Part shown: positions 6,012 through 9,633 of the stretch, one piece after another
How the letters are laid out: every line of letters starts with the position of its first letter
Numbering within the stretch: the first letter of the stretch is position 1
NCBI GenBank assembly: GCA_017523005.1
Contig: JAFWXG010000009.1
Location: 1 to 9,633 of the forward strand
Direction: 5' to 3'
DNA from: Clostridia bacterium
GTDB taxonomy: Bacteria; Bacillota; Clostridia; RGIG6154
DNA length: 9,633 nt
Notes under the pieces: generated by a model
Told to the model about the DNA's origin: nothing
Databases searched by the model: none
Seen by the model: only the letters and a program-made list of their open reading frames with translations
Translations under genes and position numbers: made by a program

Positions 6012-6266
6012 TTGAGAAAAAATAATGAAGAAGAAAAGAAGAAAAACGAATTTCTATCAGAATGTCCCAGAATTACCATGCTGGGTTCAACACAGCTTTT
6101 TGTTGAAAATTTTAAAGCTATAATAATTTGCGAGGAACAAAATATAAAATTAAGCACAGTTCCATTTATGCTCAATATTTCGGGGAATAATCTTATTGTA
6201 AGGTCTATTACCACAGACATTATAGAAATCGGCGGAGAAATTTTGGGAATTCATCTTGAAAAATAA
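6012..6266 (+). CDS. yqfC: Sporulation protein YqfC
   Basis: The protein is a small one of 84 aa. After a charged, lysine- and glutamate-rich start (residues 1-16) comes the YqfC core: CPRITMLGSTQLFVENFK (about 18-35), matching the family phrase P-R-(I/V)-T-(L/M)-x-G-x-x-x-(L/I)-x-(I/V)-E-N. It then has strands of the type LNISGNNLIVRSITTDIIEIGGEILGI. In Bacillus the gene is expressed in the mother cell under sigma-E; the biochemical role is unknown. The start is TTG at 6012, set by GGGAGG (5998-6003) 8 bases upstream. The alternative ATG at 6025 would put that site 21 bases away. yqfD follows after 23 bases, so the two are surely cotranscribed. Confidence 0.88.
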   Translation: MRKNNEEEKKKNEFLSECPRITMLGSTQLFVENFKAIIICEEQNIKLSTVPFMLNISGNNLIVRSITTDIIEIGGEILGIHLEK

Positions 6267-6289
6267 AAAAATTAGAAAAGGTGGCAAAA

Positions 6290-7456
6290 ATGTTCAAAGG
6301 GGTATTTTATTTTTTCAAAGGTTATGTTATAATAAAAGTAACAGGCAAATTTCCAGAACGAGTGTTAAATGTCGCAGCCAGAAAAAATGTGCTGTGCTGG
6401 GATATAAGACCAAACAAAAATTCCATGGTTATGAAGATATCGGCAAAAGATTTAAAGACTATGGAAGAAATCTGTGAGGGCTGTAATTGCAAGATGCACC
6501 ACATGGCAAAAATCGGACTACCGTTTACCGCAAAAAGGCATAAAAAAAGACAGGCACTTTTGTGGGGTGTTGGCGGATTTTTGTGTATCCTTCTGGCGTT
6601 GTTTTCGGTGCTTTGGGATGTTAGGATAACAGGTCTTGAAAATATTCCCGAACAGACTGTTTCAGCTCTTCTTGAAGAAAGCGGTATAAAAAAGGGTACG
6701 CTTGTTTATGGTATTGATACCCGTCAAGTGTGTAAAGAGATAATTGCAAAAAACGATAAAATTGCGTGGATTGGAATTGAAATAAAGGGAAGCTGTGCAT
6801 TAGTTGAGATAGTTGAGAAAGTACAAAAGCCCGAAATTAAAGACATCGAAAATGCATACAACATTATTTCAGACAAAAACGGAGTTATAGACAGTATGCA
6901 GGTAAGAAGCGGTGTGCCTGTAGTAAATGTTGGAGATGCGGTTTTTGAGGGTAGTTTAATAGTAAGCGGAATTTCAGACAGTCAAGCGGTTGGAGTAAGA
7001 TACTTGCCTGCCGATGCCGATATCATAATGAGAGTATGGCACGAAAAACAAGTCACAGAACCGCTCTACATAATAGAAAGAATTCCCACAGAAAAACAGA
7101 AATCACGCATTTCATTAAATTTATTTGGTAAACAAATCCCGTTATATTTCAGGGAAGATATTCCTTACAACACTTATGACATAACACATTCGTTTTGGGG
7201 AATATTTAAAAAGGAAACAATAACAGAAATAAAAGAGAAAAAAATCCCTGTTACAGAGCAGAATGCAATTATAAATGCGAAGAAAAATTTTGAACAGGAA
7301 TTAAAACCTTTGGGAGAAATAGTTAATATTACCTATTCGTACGAAAAACAGGGAGATTCCCTTAATATACATTTCACGGCGGAACTTAAAGAAAAAGCAG
7401 GAAAGAAACAAGAGATTGAAAGGATAATACAAGATGGAGAAAATCCTGCAAATTAA
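6290..7456 (+). CDS. yqfD: Sporulation membrane protein YqfD
   Basis: The protein is 388 aa, close to the family length of about 400. Residues 1-85 form a cytoplasmic domain with the typical opening FYFFKGYVIIKVTGKFPER and a CxC pair (ICEGCNC, 61-67). A basic stretch (KRHKKRQ) precedes one membrane segment at about 88-108. The rest should lie outside: it begins VRITGLENIPEQ (POTRA-like start), followed by GTLVYGID, WIGIEIKGSCALVEIVEK and a segment around VVNVGDAVFEGSLIVSGI that is typical of YqfD. The family is required for sporulation in Bacillus and is under sigma-E. The frame opens at GTG 6281, but AAGGTGG (6278-6284) overlaps that codon and serves ATG 6290 at 5 bases, so 6290 is preferred. 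It overlaps phoH by 23 bases. Confidence 0.88.
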   Translation: MFKGVFYFFKGYVIIKVTGKFPERVLNVAARKNVLCWDIRPNKNSMVMKISAKDLKTMEEICEGCNCKMHHMAKIGLPFTAKRHKKRQALLWGVGGFLCILLALFSVLWDVRITGLENIPEQTVSALLEESGIKKGTLVYGIDTRQVCKEIIAKNDKIAWIGIEIKGSCALVEIVEKVQKPEIKDIENAYNIISDKNGVIDSMQVRSGVPVVNVGDAVFEGSLIVSGISDSQAVGVRYLPADADIIMRVWHEKQVTEPLYIIERIPTEKQKSRISLNLFGKQIPLYFREDIPYNTYDITHSFWGIFKKETITEIKEKKIPVTEQNAIINAKKNFEQELKPLGEIVNITYSYEKQGDSLNIHFTAELKEKAGKKQEIERIIQDGENPAN

Positions 7457-8414
7457 AAATCAGGAGCAAATTGCAAATGTTTTCGGGGTGTTTGACGAAA
7501 ACATCAAAATGATTGAGCGTGAATACGGCGTTCATATTGCACAACGCGATGAAGTATTGAAAATAAGCGGAGAAGAGCAAAATGCTGAGAATGCGGCACA
7601 GGTTATAGAAAACCTGCTCACTATTGCTACCGCAGGCGGAGAAAAAATATCTGCCCAAAATGTTAACTATATGATTGCTATGGTAAACGAGGGTAACAGT
7701 CAAAGAGCTGTTAATTTAAGCAGTTCAACTATTTGTGTTACTGCAAAAGGAAAGACCATAAAGGCAAAAACTATAGGTCAGGCGGATTATATTGATGCCA
7801 TTGTGAAAAACAGCATTGTTTTTGGTATAGGTCCTGCGGGTACAGGCAAGACATATCTTGCAGTAGCGGCGGCAGTAAATGCTCTGAGAAACAAGGAAGT
7901 AAACCGCATAATTTTAACCCGTCCTGCCATTGAAGCGGGAGAAAAGTTAGGCTTTTTGCCTGGCGACTTACAAATGAAAGTAGACCCGTATTTGCGTCCG
8001 CTTTATGATGCTTTAAATGATATGCTTGGGGCTGAACTCAGTCAAAGTTATCAGGAAAAAGGTATTATTGAAATTGCACCACTTGCCTATATGCGCGGAA
8101 GAACTTTAGATGACAGCTTTATCATTTTAGACGAAGCACAAAACACAACTACCGAGCAGATGAAAATGTTTTTAACACGCATTGGATTTTCTTCAAAAGC
8201 AGTGGTAACAGGGGATGTAACTCAAATCGACTTACCTAAAGATAAGATTTCGGGACTTAAGGAAGTACAGAAAATTTTAAAAGATATTGACGGCATTGAA
8301 TTCTGTACTCTTACAGATAAAGATGTTGTAAGACATCCGTTGGTACAAAAGATTATTGCAGCTTATGATAAATACGCACGCAAAAAGGCGAGTGAGAGGG
8401 ATAAAAAATGGTAA
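7434..8414 (+). CDS. phoH: PhoH-like ATPase (YbeZ type)
   Basis: The protein (326 aa) has the family layout: an N-terminal KH-like RNA-binding part (about 1-70) and a PhoH NTPase domain (about 110-320). Visible motifs are Walker A GPAGTGKT (133-140), LTRPAIEAGEKLGFLPGD (161-178), YMRGRTLDDSFIILDEAQN with Walker B (219-237) and VVTGDVTQIDLP (257-268). Proteins of this type are cytoplasmic ATPases with helicase-like features. In E. coli the YbeZ protein works with the neighbouring YbeY in rRNA handling, which fits ybeY being the next gene here. AAAGGA (7419-7424) lies 9 bases before the ATG. It overlaps yqfD by 23 bases and ybeY by 7, implying coupled translation. Confidence 0.95.
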   Translation: MEKILQIKNQEQIANVFGVFDENIKMIEREYGVHIAQRDEVLKISGEEQNAENAAQVIENLLTIATAGGEKISAQNVNYMIAMVNEGNSQRAVNLSSSTICVTAKGKTIKAKTIGQADYIDAIVKNSIVFGIGPAGTGKTYLAVAAAVNALRNKEVNRIILTRPAIEAGEKLGFLPGDLQMKVDPYLRPLYDALNDMLGAELSQSYQEKGIIEIAPLAYMRGRTLDDSFIILDEAQNTTTEQMKMFLTRIGFSSKAVVTGDVTQIDLPKDKISGLKEVQKILKDIDGIEFCTLTDKDVVRHPLVQKIIAAYDKYARKKASERDKKW

Positions 8415-8878
8415 TATATGCAAACGAGCAAGACAAATTTGAAATTTCTGATAAAATGACACAGCAAATTGAAGAATGTGTTAATAAGGCATTAGAAGTT
8501 CATTGTATAGCCGAAGAAACAGAAATTTCAGTGCTCTTTACAGACAACTCAGGAATTAAGGAAATCAACAGCGAAATGAGAAACATAGACAAAGAAACAG
8601 ATGTTTTGTCTTTTCCGTAGTATGAATTTGAAGAGCTTGGCGTGATAGAAAAACAAGACGGATATCCTGTAATTTTGCTTGGAGATATAGTTTTAAGTCT
8701 TGAAAAAGCAAGTGAACAGGCAAAAGAGTACGGACATTCGTTTGAAAGAGAAGTAGGATACCTTTGTGTTCATTCAATGCTTCATCTGTTAGGTTATGAC
8801 CACATGAATGATGAAGATAAAGCTGTAATGAGAGCGAAAGAAGAAGAAATTTTAGTAGAAATTGGACTTACACGATAA
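8408..8878 (+). pseudogene. ybeY: Endoribonuclease YbeY, interrupted by an in-frame TAG
   Basis: YbeY is a metal-dependent RNase needed for 16S rRNA 3'-end processing and ribosome quality control. The frame 8408-8878 has 156 codon positions, a normal length, but position 71 (8618-8620) is TAG. Before it comes the conserved MRNIDKETDVLSFP; after it YEFEELG, LLGDIVLSLEKA and the metal-binding motif HSMLHLLGYDH (H122, H126, H132) are all intact. There is no frameshift, so apart from that codon the gene reads through. Possible explanations are a very recent nonsense mutation, a base-calling error, or TAG being read as an amino acid. Restart at GTG 8642 is possible but would yield only the C-terminal 78 aa without the first half of the fold. 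GAGAGG (8395-8400) lies 7 bases before the ATG. Identity is certain; whether it makes a full protein is not. Confidence 0.93.
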
Positions 8879-8891
8879 GGAGAAATAAAAA

Positions 8892-9633
8892 ATGAAATCA
8901 GGATTTGTGTCTATAATAGGACGCCCGAATGCGGGAAAATCAACCCTTTTAAATGCATTAAACGGAGAAAAACTGGCGGTGGTTTCGGACAAACCCCAAA
9001 CCACAAGAAACACCATTACCGCAATCTTAACCGACAAGGACAAGCAGATTGTGTTTTTAGACACCCCGGGGTTACATAAGCCCAAAACAAAGCTTGGGGA
9101 ATTTATGGTAAAGGAAGCGGAAAGTTCAATTACAGCAGTTGACTTGGTGTTGTTTGTTATTGAACCGGGTCACGATTTTGACAACGAGGCAATTATTGAA
9201 AACATCAAAAACATTGACGAGCCTGTAATACTTATTATAAATAAAATTGACAGTTTTGAAAAAGAAAATCTCTTGGAAATAATTGCAAAATACAGCGAAA
9301 AAATGAACTTTGCAGAAATTATTCCTGTATCTGCCAAAAAAGGCGACGGGGTTAAACTTGTTATGGACGCAATTGTTTCAAGACTTGAAGAAGGTCCGAT
9401 GTACTTCCCCGACGACATGATTACCGACCAACCCGAAAAACAGATTGCGTCTGAAATGATAAGAGAAAAAGCACTATGGTGTCTTGACAAGGAAGTACCG
9501 CATGGAATTGCGGTGGAAATTTCTTCTTTCAAAGAAAATGAAAAAGGAATTTTGGAAATCGGTGCAACAATTTATTGCGAAAAACAAAGTCATAAAGGCA
9601 TTATTATAGGCAAAAACGGTGCTATGCTCAAGA
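8892..9633 (+). CDS. era: GTPase Era (3' end beyond the window)
   Basis: The first 247 codons are present, out of about 300 usual for Era, and the frame is open to the right edge. The Ras-like GTPase domain shows G1 GRPNAGKS (10-17), G2 PQTTRN (35-40), G3 DTPG (57-60), G4 NKID (117-120) and G5 VSAKKG. The linker carries YFPDDMITDQPEK, a strong Era signature. The C-terminal KH domain begins with VPHGIAVEI and holds the RNA-binding GxxG as GKNG (240-243). Era binds the 3' end of 16S rRNA and acts as a checkpoint in 30S assembly, the same substrate region as YbeY. AAGGAG (8877-8882) lies 9 bases before the ATG and overlaps the ybeY stop; 13 bases separate the genes. In many Firmicutes dgkA and cdd lie between ybeY and era; here they do not. 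Confidence 0.97.
   Translation, partial: MKSGFVSIIGRPNAGKSTLLNALNGEKLAVVSDKPQTTRNTITAILTDKDKQIVFLDTPGLHKPKTKLGEFMVKEAESSITAVDLVLFVIEPGHDFDNEAIIENIKNIDEPVILIINKIDSFEKENLLEIIAKYSEKMNFAEIIPVSAKKGDGVKLVMDAIVSRLEEGPMYFPDDMITDQPEKQIASEMIREKALWCLDKEVPHGIAVEISSFKENEKGILEIGATIYCEKQSHKGIIIGKNGAMLK

Noticed and set aside
1..9633. CRISPR arrays, insertion sequences, integrases, toxin-antitoxin or defence gene sets
   Set aside because: I looked for regularly spaced repeats, transposase or recombinase motifs and paired small genes and found none. The window is mainly housekeeping and sporulation genes.

Overview
The window looks like chromosomal DNA from an AT-rich, endospore-forming Firmicute of the class Clostridia. 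The evidence is the set of genes: sporulation membrane protein YlbJ, the sporulation pair YqfC-YqfD, a MecA-type adaptor and a second EF-G-like GTPase. The Shine-Dalgarno sites are strong GGAGG types and nearly all stops are TAA. I cannot name a genus. All functional calls come from reading motifs by eye; no database search was run.

Layout. (1) 1-165: the last 36 codons of a rightward gene and its hairpin terminator. (2) 354-472: a leftward tRNA-Ser(CGA) gene with its own terminator, followed at 594-680 by a decayed second copy of the same tRNA. The 473-822 stretch has no other gene; it holds short inverted repeats and the mecA promoter. (3) 823-1368: a MecA-like ClpC adaptor. (4) 1369-1861: no convincing protein gene. 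It holds a candidate small RNA ending in a good terminator (1623-1653), then a strong sigma-A type promoter (1660-1688) and a foldable leader for the next gene. (5) 1862-2359: a DUF3916-type protein of unknown function. (6) 2565-2607: a strong hairpin between convergent genes. (7) 2604-4670 and 4852-5910, both leftward: an EF-G-like GTPase (FusA2 type) and ylbJ. (8) 5911-6011: a divergent promoter region. (9) 6012-9633, rightward: yqfC, yqfD, phoH, ybeY and era, tightly packed with overlaps, ending inside era.

How the genes fit together. yqfC and yqfD are sporulation genes, while PhoH, YbeY and Era belong to RNA and ribosome metabolism (YbeY and Era act on 16S rRNA and 30S maturation). This is the well-known Firmicute yqfC-yqfD-phoH-(pgpH)-ybeY-(dgkA-cdd)-era neighbourhood, but here pgpH, dgkA and cdd are absent. 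ylbJ lies divergently beside yqfC, so one intergenic region of about 100 bp probably controls sporulation genes in both directions.

Most unusual observations: ybeY is interrupted by a single in-frame TAG at 8618-8620 while both halves, including the metal-binding histidines, are otherwise intact; no gene in the window uses TAG as its terminal stop. The EF-G-like protein has SKME in place of the G4 motif NKMD. Two non-coding stretches at 1525-1861 look like structured RNA. I found no CRISPR array, transposase, integrase or obvious defence system, so I do not claim a new multi-gene system here.
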